Shown one piece after another: positions 27,301 through 39,919 of a stretch of 64,000 bases of DNA (positions within the stretch are counted from its first letter, which is position 1; the number at the start of each line of letters is the position of its first letter). Both the position numbers and the translations under genes were made by a program. The stretch is from Cornus controversa (taxonomy: Eukaryota > Streptophyta > Magnoliopsida > Cornales > Cornaceae): positions 56,005,836 through 56,069,835 of the forward strand of contig CM048849.1 of NCBI GenBank assembly GCA_026545225.1. Reading direction: 5' to 3'. The notes below the pieces were generated by a model, which was not told the origin of the DNA, searched no databases, and saw only the letters and a program-made list of their open reading frames with translations.

Positions 27301-27740
27301 CCATTTTTGTTTTATTTTATCAACTGAAAACTATTTCTCCTCATTAAGTTGCTTTCGCCTTTCATACAAGTAGTAGTTGGGCAAAGTGGTGACCTAAAAT
27401 ATCAGACGCCATTTATTGGGTATTTGTGTTTAACCTCTTTGGTGAAGATCTCTGTTCCATCGTCTTTCTTTCAATTTCCACCTTTCTTTCTCTTCCTCTC
27501 TCTACAAATGAAATTACAAAGCAACCATTCCGTTTCCAAACTCTCTCTAGCTGATTTTGCAAATCACATGCCTAAAATAGTGATTTGATTTGATGAGTTT
27601 CTGGCTGTATATGTGACAAAACTCAAAGCTACTTGGGTTTTTCCATAGTCTGCAACTGTTAGGAGATTACAAGAACTACAAGGTGGAATGATATAACAAA
27701 GATTGATTCATGGCAAGTTTAGGTTGGCAGACTGACAATA
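24333..27740. other. Long stretch without a recognised gene, downstream of the PPR gene
   Basis: The 3' UTR of the PPR gene is expected in the first few hundred bases. A diverged tandem duplication of period 67 bp lies at 24767-24900 (GCTCCTT...GTGGTTGA.A.TCCTGA). A 134-residue frame at 26235-26639 (+) gives no family I know and has no obvious splice partners. The rest is ordinary AT-rich DNA. Composition at 24400-26700 is less AT-rich than typical spacer, so an unrecognised non-coding transcript or decayed gene is possible. Confidence 0.4.
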
Positions 27741-28002
27741 TTAGCGGTTGCTTACAGAGCCACATAATGTCAGATAATATACTGAGCTGTTATATATATA
27801 TATATTATACTGGTACATATATGCACAGATAGGACTACTTTGGTGGGTTGGACAAATGTGTAAGAGTGGTAAAGTCCAAGCAAATTTTGAGGAAGAATTG
27901 GAACGAGAAATGCGCTTACCTTTGTTGCCTTTCAATGCTTGAATTTCGAAAGAGGAAGGGATAGGAAGAGAAAGAAGCGTGAAAACAGGAACCCATTACT
28001 TT

Positions 28003-28031
28003 GTTTCTCTCTCTCTCACACACACACACAC

Positions 28032-28063
<32 letters not shown>
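28003..28063. repeat. Compound microsatellite (CT)(CA)(TA)(GA)
   Basis: Four successive dinucleotide tracts (TCTC, CACA, TATA, GAGA) sit about 570 bp upstream of the small unknown gene. The CT and GA tracts are complementary and could pair across the CA/TA core. Confidence 0.9.
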
Positions 28064-28630
28064 TCAGGGAATGGTGAAAGGCGTGTAATAGGGTATTTTT
28101 GCGCGTATATATATGCATTGCAGTGTGTGCGCGGTTGAGACGGTTTAGCTCAGAATCGCGTAGCGTGTGAGCAAAGTTCATTTTCATCATCTGAAATCAA
28201 CAAAACAGCTCAACCAAGACAAAAAAGGGGGAAACAAAAGAGAGAGAGAAAGAAAAGGTAACAGAAAAGAAAAGATCATCTTCTCAATACAATATGCATG
28301 CAAAACCATTATTATTGTTTGAACTTGAAACGCATCAAAATTCTCACTTTTTAATTCACCCACCCACTTGTTTATATTTCTAATCACAACTCTAGCTTAT
28401 ATATGATATGCCCAGATATTGATACATCTATCTCAACAACTTTACATTCCGAATCAGTTCTTATTGCATTGCATAGCCTTTTTCCTGCATACCCATTTCA
28501 TATTGCATCCATGATTTTCCATTTGTGGGCTTGCACTTGATATATATATATATATACTCCATATGTGTATATATATGACTTATCTTAGTTTATCTCTCTG
28601 TGGCAGAAAACCTTATAATTAGACACAGAA

Positions 28631-29074
28631 ATGGAGAGGGAAAACAGGAAGAGAGGAAGAGAAGGGGATGAGAAACAAGAGTCAGTGAAGAATGCAAAAA
28701 AGCTAGATCTTAGTTACATTGATGATGAGTACTTAGACATTAATGACAACAAAGAAATCATGAGCTATGTCGACTATCCTTTTGTGTCCGGTGGAGGAGT
28801 ATTCGATTTTCCATGGCTGAAAGATGGTATGATGATCTTCAAAACAGAGGATTGCTCGGAATTAGAGAGCGCCATTGCGTCGGCCTATTCCATTAACCCA
28901 GATGATGAAACTTACAACACCATCTTGTATCAGTCTCCTTTGAATTTTCATGAAGATGACAAGTTTGATGTGGACCTCTCATCAGTGTTCCAAGTTGATG
29001 AGCTTGATAATGTTGATTGCATTTGGAGCTCGGTGATCCATGAGCCTCTTCTCACTGGCTTCAACAAAATTTAG
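28631..29074 (+). CDS. Small acidic protein of unknown function (147 residues)
   Basis: An uninterrupted frame from ATG to TAG. Residues 1-25 are strongly basic and charged (MERENRKRGREGDEKQE..NAKK), consistent with a nuclear signal. The remainder is acidic, with many Asp/Glu, aromatic residues and short hydrophobic motifs (FDFPWL, IWSSVI). There is no transmembrane segment and no known domain. Support that it is real: codon use looks coding, the sequence is low in repeats, and it is preceded by CCTTATAATTAGACACAGAA directly before the ATG. TATATATA runs at 28541-28576 could hold the core promoter. A CAG just before the leader could be an acceptor, so a 5' non-coding exon is possible. Function cannot be named. 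Confidence 0.6.
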   Translation: MERENRKRGREGDEKQESVKNAKKLDLSYIDDEYLDINDNKEIMSYVDYPFVSGGGVFDFPWLKDGMMIFKTEDCSELESAIASAYSINPDDETYNTILYQSPLNFHEDDKFDVDLSSVFQVDELDNVDCIWSSVIHEPLLTGFNKI

Positions 29075-30085
29075 AGAGCAATGACTAATGTGCAATATAA
29101 AAAAATCCCATGGAATACTGTCAACAAAGTCTCATACTATGCTACACACACATATATATACACACACACATAGTGGAGGGTCAAGAATAGAGGCTTTTTT
29201 AGTTTTCTCTTAAGCCTATTGATTTTGTTTTCCTTTCTTTTCCTTTGACCAGACTATTATTCTGGCTTAAAGGCAAACTATACTCTCTGAATTACAGCTG
29301 ACTTGAGAGAAGGATGGGGGGTTTAAGTGATTCATCCTTCATCCCGGTCTAGCTTTTTTCTTTCAATGGTGGTTGTACTGTTGAAATGGTAATTCCCCTT
29401 ATTTTTGTTCATGAAGAAATTTCGTTCCTCAGAGGAACAAGCACCTAAATTTTCTGAATAGAGGCTATATTGATCCTTATTTTCATTGCAATATATATAT
29501 ATAGATACATACACACACACACACACTTAGGTTCCTTCCACACCAAATCCTTTATCTGATATATTATTTGTGGCACATTTGATCATAGAATCACTCGTTT
29601 GGCCATTCGGAGAGAATTTCATCTGGTGTATGTGGGACGAAGGAGTTGCATTGTCAACCAAATAAATAAATAAATAAAATGGTCAATGAAGAATGCAATT
29701 CTAAGAGATGTAGCACCATGTTCTGTTTGATAGCACTTGAACACAAGATGTTTGTTGCTGAGTAAAATAAATAAAACAAAGATGTATAGATGATCTTTAG
29801 CAGATAATATTCATGATTTATGATACATTAATAATGACGTATGAGAATATTTTTAAAGTACAATTATATCTTTTCAATCTTTTTTTTTATAAAAAAAATG
29901 GAGTCCAGATCTCATTTACCTAATACAAGTATAATACCAAAATGAGCATGAGGAGTCATTATTTGATGCATTAGTGTTCGCAAAATTTTTAGTGTGCGGG
30001 CATGATCTTTTGATCCGTACTTGCGGCATGCATGGGAGCCAAGCAAATAGTCTTGATTGTCCTATGATTTTTCGAGTCACAAACG
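29075..30085. other. Spacer downstream of the small unknown gene
   Basis: It starts with the probable 3' UTR and contains short CA/TA microsatellites (29143-29171, 29491-29525) and an AAATAAAT tract near 29660. No gene or structured element was recognised. Confidence 0.5.
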
Positions 30086-30093
30086 TGTGCACC

Positions 30094-30657
30094 TAGGGAT
30101 GGCAACGGGGCGGGGCGGATTTTACCTTTCCCATAACCGAAACTGTTTAACTTTTCCCGCCTCGCAACCGTGTATAAACTGGAGCTGGGCGGGTTTTGAT
30201 TTCCCCATTCCCATAACCGTTTAACTTTCTCCACCCCGGCCCGTTTATACATTTTTTTTAATGCAAAAATTTTTATAATAATAAATATAATATTTTGATA
30301 CATATATACCAAAAACACACATTTAGGTACTTACAACACAGTGGATAATATTGAGTCATCCATTACTGATATAATAAACTTGTATAGTTGTATGATATAT
30401 ATAATATTAATATTTTCTTTATACATTATTAATATTTTCTCTATATATTATATATATAAGTATAAATATATATATACTTAAACTGGAACGGGTACCCATT
30501 GGGGTAGGGTCTTACCCCCGTCCCCGTCCCGTTTAAACGCAAGTTATTTTCTCTAATTTCATTTCCACCCCGTTTTCTTAAACAGTTCCATAAACGGGTT
30601 TTAAACGAGGCGGAGCGGGGCAGGTATCCGATGAGGCGGGGCAAATTGTCATCCCTA
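30094..30657. mobile_element. hAT-type MITE, 564 bp, with perfect 8-bp target duplication
   Basis: The left end is TAGGGATGGCAACGGGGCGG and the right end on the other strand is TAGGGATGACAATTTGCCCC. The flanks are TGTGCACC at 30086-30093 and again at 30658-30665, an exact 8-bp target duplication diagnostic of hAT insertion. GC-rich arms (GCGGGG, CCCCGTCCCCGTCCCG) enclose an AT-rich core with ATATAT runs. It encodes no transposase. The perfect duplication suggests a fairly young insertion. Confidence 0.92.
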
Positions 30658-30665
30658 TGTGCACC

Positions 30666-31913
30666 CATGTGAAATCTAACTATGACGATTGAGGAGAGGA
30701 GGAATGACCATCTTTGGCCATAATTAAATGGCACTGTTAAACTTGAATCTTGGTTGATAACAGTTCATGACATAAATCACGAATGAGATAACAAGATACC
30801 TTCTAAAAAAGATGTAAATTTCTCTTCATTAACTTAAGTCTGTACAATGAGCATCGATTATAAGTTCTTAGGCGGTGGTACAATGTAAAATAGGCCTAGT
30901 TACATTCTGAAAAAGTTCACTAATTGAACCATTGGTTGCTTATAACAATAAAGTAAAGATTACACTACCACAAGCGAGTAAAAGTATAAGGTAAAGATTA
31001 CCTAAAGATTACACTACTACAAGCATGTAAAGAAATGAAAGTGCAGGGTCATTCTTGTGATAGTTAGTAGCTACTATAAGAATGTAAAGAAATGAAAGTG
31101 CAGAGTTAGCTACCACATGCGAATAAAGCTGATTTAAATCTAGATGGGGTTGGGCCGAATAAATGTATTGAAAGTAATTGTATTGGTACTGGACTCCAAC
31201 TCCATTATAAATGAGTTCTACTTATAGTGTCTGAAGTCCTTGGTCTATGGTTAGATATATGACACATGGATGGCCGAGGTGTCCTCTAGATAAAGGCTAC
31301 AATCTCATGTGAGATACATCCTCTTGACTGATGCGGATGTGACCTTTTAGGCTTGCCAATAGTGCCAGAAAACTTATATGCTCTACAAACACTTGAGTGT
31401 TTTGACTTTAGACACTCAAGTGCTTTCCTCATTCCGATTTCATTGATTTGTACCCTTGTCAGTTGATGGGACAGGAGTTGGCACCTTCATCCGTTGATAG
31501 TCATATACATTACCCAACTAACTCTAGTTATTTACAATGCCAAGCCAAATGAACCGAAACATAATATATCAAAATGAGGCCGCGGGTTGGACATGATTGG
31601 GTGAGATATTGACGTAGCTCTAATGGGCACCAGTTACACCCATGTGGACCAATTGCTCAATTTGAATGCAAACAATTAGTTAAAGTGATAATAATTTTTT
31701 TCTAAAATATCAGAACTGAGGTATATTTCCTTTCATTTTTTTCTAGAACTCCACATTGACAGATCAGTACTGTGTAAAGACCAAAATTCTAGTTTGGTAA
31801 TTGATTTCATATGATACAGTGGTGCTAATCAGGCTCGAATTAACCCATGGTCAGCCCAAACTTATAGATCTGTCATTTGGTTACAAGCTCAACCCAGTCT
31901 TATCCATGTATGG
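30666..31913. other. Spacer between two mobile elements
   Basis: Non-coding. It holds short imperfect repeats: the phrase AAAGATTACACTAC occurs at about 30957 and 31002, and TGTAAAGAAATGAAAGTGCAG at about 31026 and 31083. A small inverted repeat around ACACTTGAGTG/CACTCAAGTG lies at 31386-31420. No gene was recognised. Confidence 0.5.
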
Positions 31914-31922
31914 TTTAATTTA

Positions 31923-33284
31923 GGGTAAAATGCTCTTACACCCCCTCAGGTTTGTGCTTATTTCTCATAGATGAAACTTAGTATAAAACTACTCTTACAC
32001 CCCTCAAGTTTGATTTATCTAACCCTAACACCCCTTGTTGCCAAAAATACCCTTCTCCTATTCTTTTTCTTTTTTTTATTCTCTCTTCCTCCATCTCTCT
32101 CAAATGTTCACTTTATCCTCCGTCTCTCTCTCAACGTCAAGCACTCCACCTCCACCATCATCTCTAACCACCATCGTCAACCACCTCCATTAAAGAAGAC
32201 CCACAATGGTCGGACCTCTATTGAAGCACCATAAACAAACCACCATCTTCCACTGCCATCACCGGTCACTTCCATTTGAAACCATATCCACCAGTAAAGA
32301 CTCGTCAACTGCAACCATGCACAGCCCACCATCACCATTACCATCATCTCCTGCCGCCATGGTTAACCACCTCCACCAAGGTAGACCCACCATGGTCATA
32401 CCTCTATTGAAGCACCACAAACAAACCGCCATCCTCCACTACCATCATCGATCACTTCCAGGCTAGACCAATTTCGCCGAGCACCACCGCCATAGCCGAC
32501 CATCTTCAACCACCTCCACCATCATCTCCGGCCACCATCGTCAACTACCTCCACCAAGGAAGACCCACCATGGCCGGACCTCTATTAAAGCACCATAAAC
32601 AAACCACCGTCCTCCACTGCTATCACCAGTCACTTCCAGCTGAGACCAGTTTCTTCGAGCGCCACCGCCACAACCACAATCGACCATCTTCAACCACTTT
32701 CACCATCATCTTTGACCACCATCGTCAACTACCTCCACCAAGGAAGACCCACCATGGTCGGACCTCCATCGAAGCACCACAAACAAACCACCATCCTCCA
32801 CTACCATCACCGGTCACTTCCAGTCAAGACCAGTTTCTCCGAGCACCACCACCACAGCCAACTATCTTCAACCACCTCCGCCATCATCAACTACCTCCAC
32901 CAAGGAAGGCCCACCATAGCTAGACCTACATAAAAACCCAACGAAATGGGTTTTCGTTTCCTCCATTGCTAGACAACCACCAAGAAAAGAAAAAGAAAAA
33001 AAGAGAAAATAGATAGAGAGAAAGATAGAAATGAAGTTGGAAGCCGAGAGATGAGATGAGAGAGAGCCAAGAGGGAGAGGGAGTGAGTGAGAGAGAGAGT
33101 GTGTGAACATTTGAGAGAGATGGAGGAAGAGAGAAAAAAGTAAAAAGAGAAGGGTATTTGTTGGCTACAAGGGGTGTTAGAGTTGAATAAATCAAACCTG
33201 AAGAGGTGTTAAAGAAATTTTTACACTAAGTTTCATCTATGAGCAATAAACCCAAACCTGAATAGGTGTGAGAGCATTTTACCC
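31923..33284. mobile_element. Mutator-like non-autonomous element, 1,362 bp, with perfect 9-bp target duplication
   Basis: It begins GGGTAAAATGCTCTTACACC. The other strand of its right end reads GGGTAAAATGCTCTCACACC. The inverted ends are similar for about 140 bp (landmarks CTCATAGATGAAACTTAGT, AACACCCCTTGT.GCCAA, ATACCCTTCTC). The flanks are TTTAATTTA at 31914-31922 and 33285-33293, an exact 9-bp duplication as made by Mutator-superfamily transposases. There is no transposase gene. The interior is a CACCAT-rich tandem array followed by a GA-rich tract. Confidence 0.9.
32195..32935. repeat. Tandem array of about 4.5 units, 160-186 bp each, inside the Mutator-like element
   Basis: Units are marked by CCCACCATGGTCGGACCTCT and its variants near 32199, 32387, 32566, 32748 and 32910. 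Each is followed by TGAAGCACCA.AAACAAACC, TCACTTCCAG, TCAACCACCTCCACC and CAAGGAAGACC. The units stay open over long stretches in more than one frame (His/Pro-rich translations). This is most likely because the repeat lacks stop triplets rather than because it codes for a protein. Confidence 0.85.
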
Positions 33285-33293
33285 TTTAATTTA

Positions 33294-34373
33294 ACTGCTC
33301 AACAAACGAAGTTGAACAAAACAAAAACCAATTTCCAACTTTGGGCACTGATGTTAATTAGTTCCAGATTAAAGGACTAATAACTAAGATCAACATTCAA
33401 ATCCGACTCACATATTTTAGAAAATCCATATAGGACTACTGCACAAAGAGTAATGATACAAAATTGGACACTTACACAAGTTCATATGAGTATCGCTATA
33501 GTGTTATAATGACATGAGATTCATCACTAACATCATCACGATGTCATTGTTTGACTATCAATTATAAATCATTTTTCATAAGCAAATGATTCAAACTTAC
33601 TAGTAGACTCAATTGTCAATTGTATTGAGTACAAAAAAAATTTCATATCTATTTTTTAATAAATAAAATAGACAATTAATATAGAAGTTAAAAATATATA
33701 TTTTGTGAACTCATGAATAACTTGAACAACCAAGTTGAGTTAAAATCCAACTTTCTGAAATCATCACCAGTCTGACCCAAGCCCATAAACAATTGGTTCA
33801 TTTGGCTTTTGGCTAAAAATGTGTGTAATTAAGGTAAAATAAATAAGAGGCAGGTCTAATTCATTTATAATATTGTTTCTTAAATAAATCACGTTTTGGA
33901 TTAAAATTCAACTTTCTACTCAGTCGGTCTATCCGGAAACGGATGCTTTGGAATCGTGATTGATGATATGAATATTACGATTACTTACCCCAAAAAAGGG
34001 AAAAAAAAAGACATATATACGATTATATGACTAAATATTTTGAGGAAAGTGTAGTCAATCACACGTGGCGTGATCTTGTTCGGAAGTTCACTTACGTGGC
34101 TGTACACATCATCATCTCCCCTTGCTAATATGTGTGTGTGTAATGTATATATTTGCGCACACACATATATTCAGAAAGCGTATAATCTATTTTCTACTCA
34201 AAGCGCCATATTCTGTAATATAACGGCAACCCCATATCAGAATATGGGTTTCTCTATTGTTACCGATACGTTCTCAGTTCTCCCACTCTGTGTCATAACA
34301 TAAACACACACATATATATATATATATATACGAGTCGGCCATTGGAGAAGAAAAGAGAGTTTTGGGATAGGAG
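33294..34373. other. Upstream region of the GAUT gene
   Basis: AT-rich, with no gene seen. A (TA)n tract at 34313-34330 ends 43 bp before the GAUT ATG and probably belongs to the core promoter or 5' UTR. A short CACACACA/ATATAT tract precedes it. Confidence 0.5.
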
Positions 34374-37300
34374 ATGAAAATGAAGCTAAGAAAGGCAATG
34401 GTATTCTTGCTGATAGTTACGTTTCTTGCCCCCATTGTTCTCTACACTGACAGCCTCGGAAGCTTCAACACTTTCTCTTGTAATATATTCTCTCCTATAG
34501 GTATATTATGTTAAATCTTTCTTTTAATTTTCTTTTCTCTAACAAAGAGATTTGGCTTTTATGCAGCTGGAAATAAATTCATAGAGGATGTTTGGAATAT
34601 TGTCAGTTTATCATTTACCTGATTATTTATTTATTTATTTATTTAAGTGGGCTTAGTCCAAATTTAAAAAAGTTCTGATCTTTCGCATTGTATATGCAGA
34701 CATTCGGTGGAGAAATTAAGCCACATAATCTGCTTCACCAGGTACACACACACACACCCCTCGCAATTGCAATTGGCTTTGTTTTTCCTATTTTACATAT
34801 TTCATTTTCACTGAATCTTGAGATCAGTAAAATTTCAATTTGTATATATGTATTTGCATGATGGGTAGGAATCATCCACAACTCTAAAGAACTCCCTTTT
34901 GGATTCTGATGCTTCTGCAGAAGTCAATTCCCGCAAAATTAGACAGCTCACTGAAGGTTGATTTCTTTTTCTTTGGTCTTGCATTGATTGGAATTGATGT
35001 TGTATTTGCTGTAGATTGTAGAAGTATGAATTTTGTTACTGGATATACATCAATGAAATTGAGCCAAAGGCCTCTCTTTTTTTCCTAGTTTTTTTTTTAA
35101 AAATAAAATTATTGTGTTTGTTAATGATTCAAAACTGCAAATGCCAGAATCAATGGAGCACAAGAGCACGATATCAACCACGAGCAGTGGCAGTGGAGAT
35201 GATCATCCTGTAGAAGAAAACCCCATCAGACAGGTGACTGATGGAATGCATGAAGCAAACCAGGGTGACATTATTATCTCCAATAAACCTGAATCAACAG
35301 GTGAAAAGGAAAGAGAGGAAGAAAAAAGTGACAAGGACAAATTGATGGCATCTGAGCATAAGTCTAATATTGCCACTAAAAAAATGGTATATTATGTCTT
35401 TGCTCTTTTCCTTTTTTCAATAGAATTAATTGGATTAAGCCTTGGTATTGGAAATTTTTCGGGAAAAAAAAAAACAAAAAAAGTAGAAAATTTTGGTTTT
35501 TTGCAGTGTCAATTTCACTCCTGTTGAGAATGTGCCAGCATTTAGAAGTCATCTCTTAGCTCCATTTTTAGATCAGAAATGCAAGTATGGATCCCATTGT
35601 GCCTCTGGATATTTTATTATGATGAAATATTTTGCCATGACATGGTTGAGTTTTTTCTTTGTTTTAGGGATTTTCACCATTATTCTAATAATGTTTGACT
35701 AACAGAAACACTTACCTGTTGTTCTTAGATTATGAGATGAGATTGAATACACATGTGGACATAATTTTCTATTTCCTTTTGTTATCCTCTGGATCTAGGA
35801 AACAAAACCTGAGAAACAATCTTCTGAAATGTTTACCAAAGTTGGCATGAGTGAACCTATAAAAAAGACTAAAGCCAAGAAACAAATTGACCACACATTT
35901 ATGGCAGAGGCTCGTGTTCGGCATCTTAAAGATCAGGTTATCAGGGCAAAGGTGTACCTTTCTCTTGCAGCTACAAGAAACAATCCTCAGTTTATAGGGG
36001 AGCTCCAACATCGTATGAAGGAAACTCAAAAAGCAATTGGAGATGCAGAAGCCAAGGGTTCTCAGCTATCAAAAAGGTCAGTATTCCCTTTAAATATATC
36101 ATTTTTTGCTATATGTTTATGACATATTCTGAGTATCATATAATTAACTGATATATATTATTGTTGACTTTTTTCTATTCCATAAGAGACTATGTAACAT
36201 CTGTTGTGCTTCAAATTCTTGTCTAATTTTCCATTCCCTTTTTATTCCGATCAATAAGTATGAATTCCAATTTAAATGCAGTACCTATAAGAAATTGATT
36301 GCAATGGAGCAAACATTAGCCAAAGGCAAGCAAATTCAAGATGACCATACTGAGGTAGTAAAAAAGCTTCGAGCTATGATTCATTCTACAGAAGAGCAGC
36401 TCCAAGCCTACAAGAAGCAGACTGTGTTTTTGACACATTTAACGACCAAAACTATCCCTAAAGGTCTTCATTGTCTTCCCTTGCGTCTTTCAAATGAGTA
36501 CTTTAACTTAAATTCATCTGAAAGGCAGTTTCCAAACCAAGAGAAACTAGAAGACCCCGGGCTGTACCATTATGCACTATTCTCAGATAACTTATTGGCA
36601 GCAGCAGTTGTTGTAAACTCAACTGTTTCCAATGCCAAGGTAAATGATCTATCATTGTTATCAGGGAGTGTTAAAAACAATTTCAAATGGTTATCATGAG
36701 AATTCAAAATTTCCTCTCCCTTTGTTTTTTCAGCTATCAAACAGATCATCAATCAATATTATGTCCATATGTCAAACGTACATTTGCTTGTGATTGACTT
36801 CTTAAAATTTGTATGTTAATTAATATTGCATGTTATTCTTGGCAGGACTCTTCAAACCATGTCTTCCACATTGTTACTGATAGACAGAATTATGCAGCAA
36901 TGAGGATGTGGTTTCTGGTGAACCCTCCAGGCAAAGCTACAATGCAAGTTCAGAATATTGAAGAACTTGCATGGTTAAATTCGAGTTACAGTCCAGGTCT
37001 AAACCGGTTGGATTCTTCGTCCATGATAGATTATTACTTCAGGACTTACAGTGCTGATTCTGACTCAAACTCCAAGTTCCGGAACCCTAAGTACCTCTCA
37101 AGTTTGAATCACCTTCGCTTTTACCTGCCAGAGATCTTTCCAAATCTCAATAAAGTAGTGTTCTTAGATGATGATATTGTGGTGCAGAAGGATCTCACTT
37201 CTCTTTGGTCTCTTGATCTGAAGGGGAAAGTGAATGGTGCAGTTGAGACCTGTGGAGGAAGCTTCCATTGGTTCAATCGTTATCTCAATTTTTCAAATCC

Positions 37301-37940
37301 ACTCATTTCTAAAAACTTTGATCCCCGTGCTTGTGTATGGGCATTTGGAATGAATATATTTGATTTGGAGCAATGGAGGATGCAAAATGTCACAGAGTTG
37401 TACCACTCATGGCAGAATCTGGTAAGACTTATCTTATGGCCTTATTTCTGGTGTACACTTCTCTTTTATGACTTAACTATACAAGCATCATTTTGATAAC
37501 TTAAAACACCATTTAAAATGAAATCCTTAAATTCGTGTGCATGGCACTTGGAAACATAATTTTGTAATCACCTTCGAAATGTTTAATTGTGTTAACAATC
37601 CAGAGGGAAAATTTTGTTATGTTCACAGAATCAGGACAAGCAGTTGTGGAAATTGGGAACCCTGTCACCTGGTCTAGTAACATTTTGGAACCGAACTCGT
37701 CTCCTTGATCATTCTTGGCATGTACTAGGCCTAGGTTACAACCCAAATGTCAAGCACAAGGATATTAAAGAAGCAGCTGTCATACACTACAATGGAGACT
37801 CGAAACCATGGCTTGAGATAGGCATACCCGAGTATCGAAGCTACTGGGAAAAATTCATTGATTATAATCATGCAATTATGCAAGAGTGCAACATTAATCC
37901 ATTACATGACCATCCTAGAAGCATATCCATATCCAGTTGA
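34374..37940 (+). CDS. GAUT4: Galacturonosyltransferase, GAUT4-like (9 exons, 677 residues)
   Basis: Exons: 34374-34479, 34567-34601, 34700-34741, 34869-34956, 35148-35386, 35799-36076, 36282-36639, 36846-37421 and 37629-37940, all with matching phase. Residues about 8-25 are a single hydrophobic anchor (type II Golgi protein). Residues 36-220 form a variable charged stem. ARVRHLKDQVIRAKVYLSLA and MEQTLAKGKQIQDDHTEVV are typical GAUT stem motifs. The GT8 catalytic domain carries the metal-binding FLDDDIVVQ (DDD at 490-492) and HYNGDSKPW (627-635). GAUT enzymes transfer galacturonic acid from UDP-GalA into pectic homogalacturonan. The N-terminus (MKMKLRK...LYTD) matches GAUT4 best from memory. 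Residue 546 is Val in the motif CVWAFGMN, where relatives have CGWAYGMN. The small 5' exons are the least certain part. Confidence 0.92.
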
Positions 37941-39919
37941 TAAATATCCTCCATCATACCTTTCTGGCCATTTTTGCTTCTTTTTTCTTTTCCCCCATTT
38001 TTGTTTCTTTAAGAGCATAGCTACATGGAGCCATGATTTGTATACATTTGTTCTTGGCAGTTAGCATCGTTTGTTACGGATCTGCAAATTAGCATCTCCT
38101 CTGTTGTTGTCTTTCTGCACAAGGATTGCAGGTCCTATGAAATCAAGTAATTCATTTTCATTTTGCAGTTCCACTCAAATGCTTCAAATTTAGAAATAAA
38201 GTACATATTGTCATTTTCTGTTAAATGATTCACTTGCAAGAGAATTTGGATGTAGCTTCTGATGGCTACCTACTTTGTCGAATTTGTATGCTATGCGAGA
38301 GGAAATTGATCTGTTTTAATTATTTGGTATTCATCCTTTTTGTGTTACTCAATTTTAGTATTGTGTTATTGAGCAATAACTTTCAACTAAGCTAATCAGA
38401 CAGACTATATTTGCTTTTGTTGAATTCAAACTCAGCAAGCAACTACACTTGTAACTCAACAAGTGTTTTTTCTTTTATTTTTTAATTTTTTTATATCTTT
38501 CAGTCTCTTGAAGATTGGGATAAACAATACATCTACTCATAGATAAAGTCAAGCTACGGATAGTTACTCTGAGACAATACCAGATATATTATGCAAGTGC
38601 AACTTTCTCTGCAAGTGGTCATTGATGTTAGAGAATTGCTGAGATTCAAATGGACAACCATCCTCATCTTGCAACAGGTCGGGAATGGATTTTTTATTTA
38701 TTTTTAAATCTGATAAAATTACTCCAACATGTTTAGGATAAATTAGACTTACTGAGGTTTGGCCTAAATATTGCCTGCATTGTAGAAAAGAATAAGAAGG
38801 AAGAGTTTTTCACATCTGGTTTAAAAAAATTGAGCAGGGAAAGAAAAGGAATAAGATGGAAGAGGGACTTGCTAGACCCTGAAAAATGTTTTAACAACAC
38901 AAATAGAAAAGATAAAGGAGTTTTTATTTGCCCCTTCTGCTCCCATTTTGTTACAATGAATTGATATTTTGTCACTCCACTCGTGTACTAAAAGAATTAG
39001 TCTTGGGAGCGAGACTTTCGTCAATGTGAAGTCTAGAAAGGATCAAACGAGTGACCTCCGTGTCACAATAAAGCAACCTACACTAATGCCCACCCTCAAC
39101 TCCACTCATATAATAAAATATGAAAATGATATTTGCGCTCTCCATTTACTTTTTTTTTTATATATAAAAATCAACAATAATGTTCTTACACTCTATTTTT
39201 AAAAATAATAATCCATTTCTTTTGTCATTAATCATAAGTAATTGTGTGCAATCTTCACGAATAAGAGATAAGGAGTTATATTCTCAAATAAAAAATGATG
39301 GGGGTTATCATCTTTTTCTTTGTTTATTATTCAGAAAACACACTATTTATCTTTTGGTTTAGAGTAAAGTTAGTATATGAAAGTTGCCTTCACCACGAGC
39401 TCTTCATATTTAATAAGTATATATTTAATGTTTCATTTAAAATTTCACATATCTCAAAAAATTAACTCCATTCAGTAATTAAATATGAAGAATTTATGAT
39501 TTTTGTTATGAGAGCTCTCATTATAGCATTATTCTATGGTTTATTCAAGCGCATTGCGCCCTTCAAGAATTTTCAGACAAAAAATAAAGTATTATGCAAA
39601 AAGATTTAGATTGAATGGGATGAGAAAAAATAAATAAATAATGACATCACAAAGCACAGCACATAAATACATTTAATAGTTGTATTTTAATCAATTTGTA
39701 TAATCAACCTATTTATTAGGTGGCATATATATCAAAACTCATCTTCAAAAGTAGCTCAAACGCTGCCTCAGTCTTGCACACCATGCTAGCCGCTAAATGA
39801 GTACTAGACTATAAATTTCCAATTCCCAACTTACCTGAAAATAAAAATAAAAAAAAATTCCCAAGCCAGATTTTATACTACCTCCGGTGAACGCCATAGC
39901 CTCCAGCATCTTTGTTGCC
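37941..39919. other. Spacer between GAUT and APO1
   Basis: Probable GAUT 3' UTR, then AT-rich non-coding DNA. No gene or well-formed mobile element is seen. Confidence 0.5.

Noticed and set aside
32206-32923. Overlapping His/Pro-rich frames of 73-117 residues
   Set aside because: They are products of the tandem array inside the Mutator-like element. Frames differ between units and no start or intron pattern supports a gene.
35507-35590. Possible extra GAUT exon after TTTTTTGCAG at 35506
   Set aside because: Exons 35148-35386 and 35799-36076 already join in phase, and no relative I recall has such an insert.
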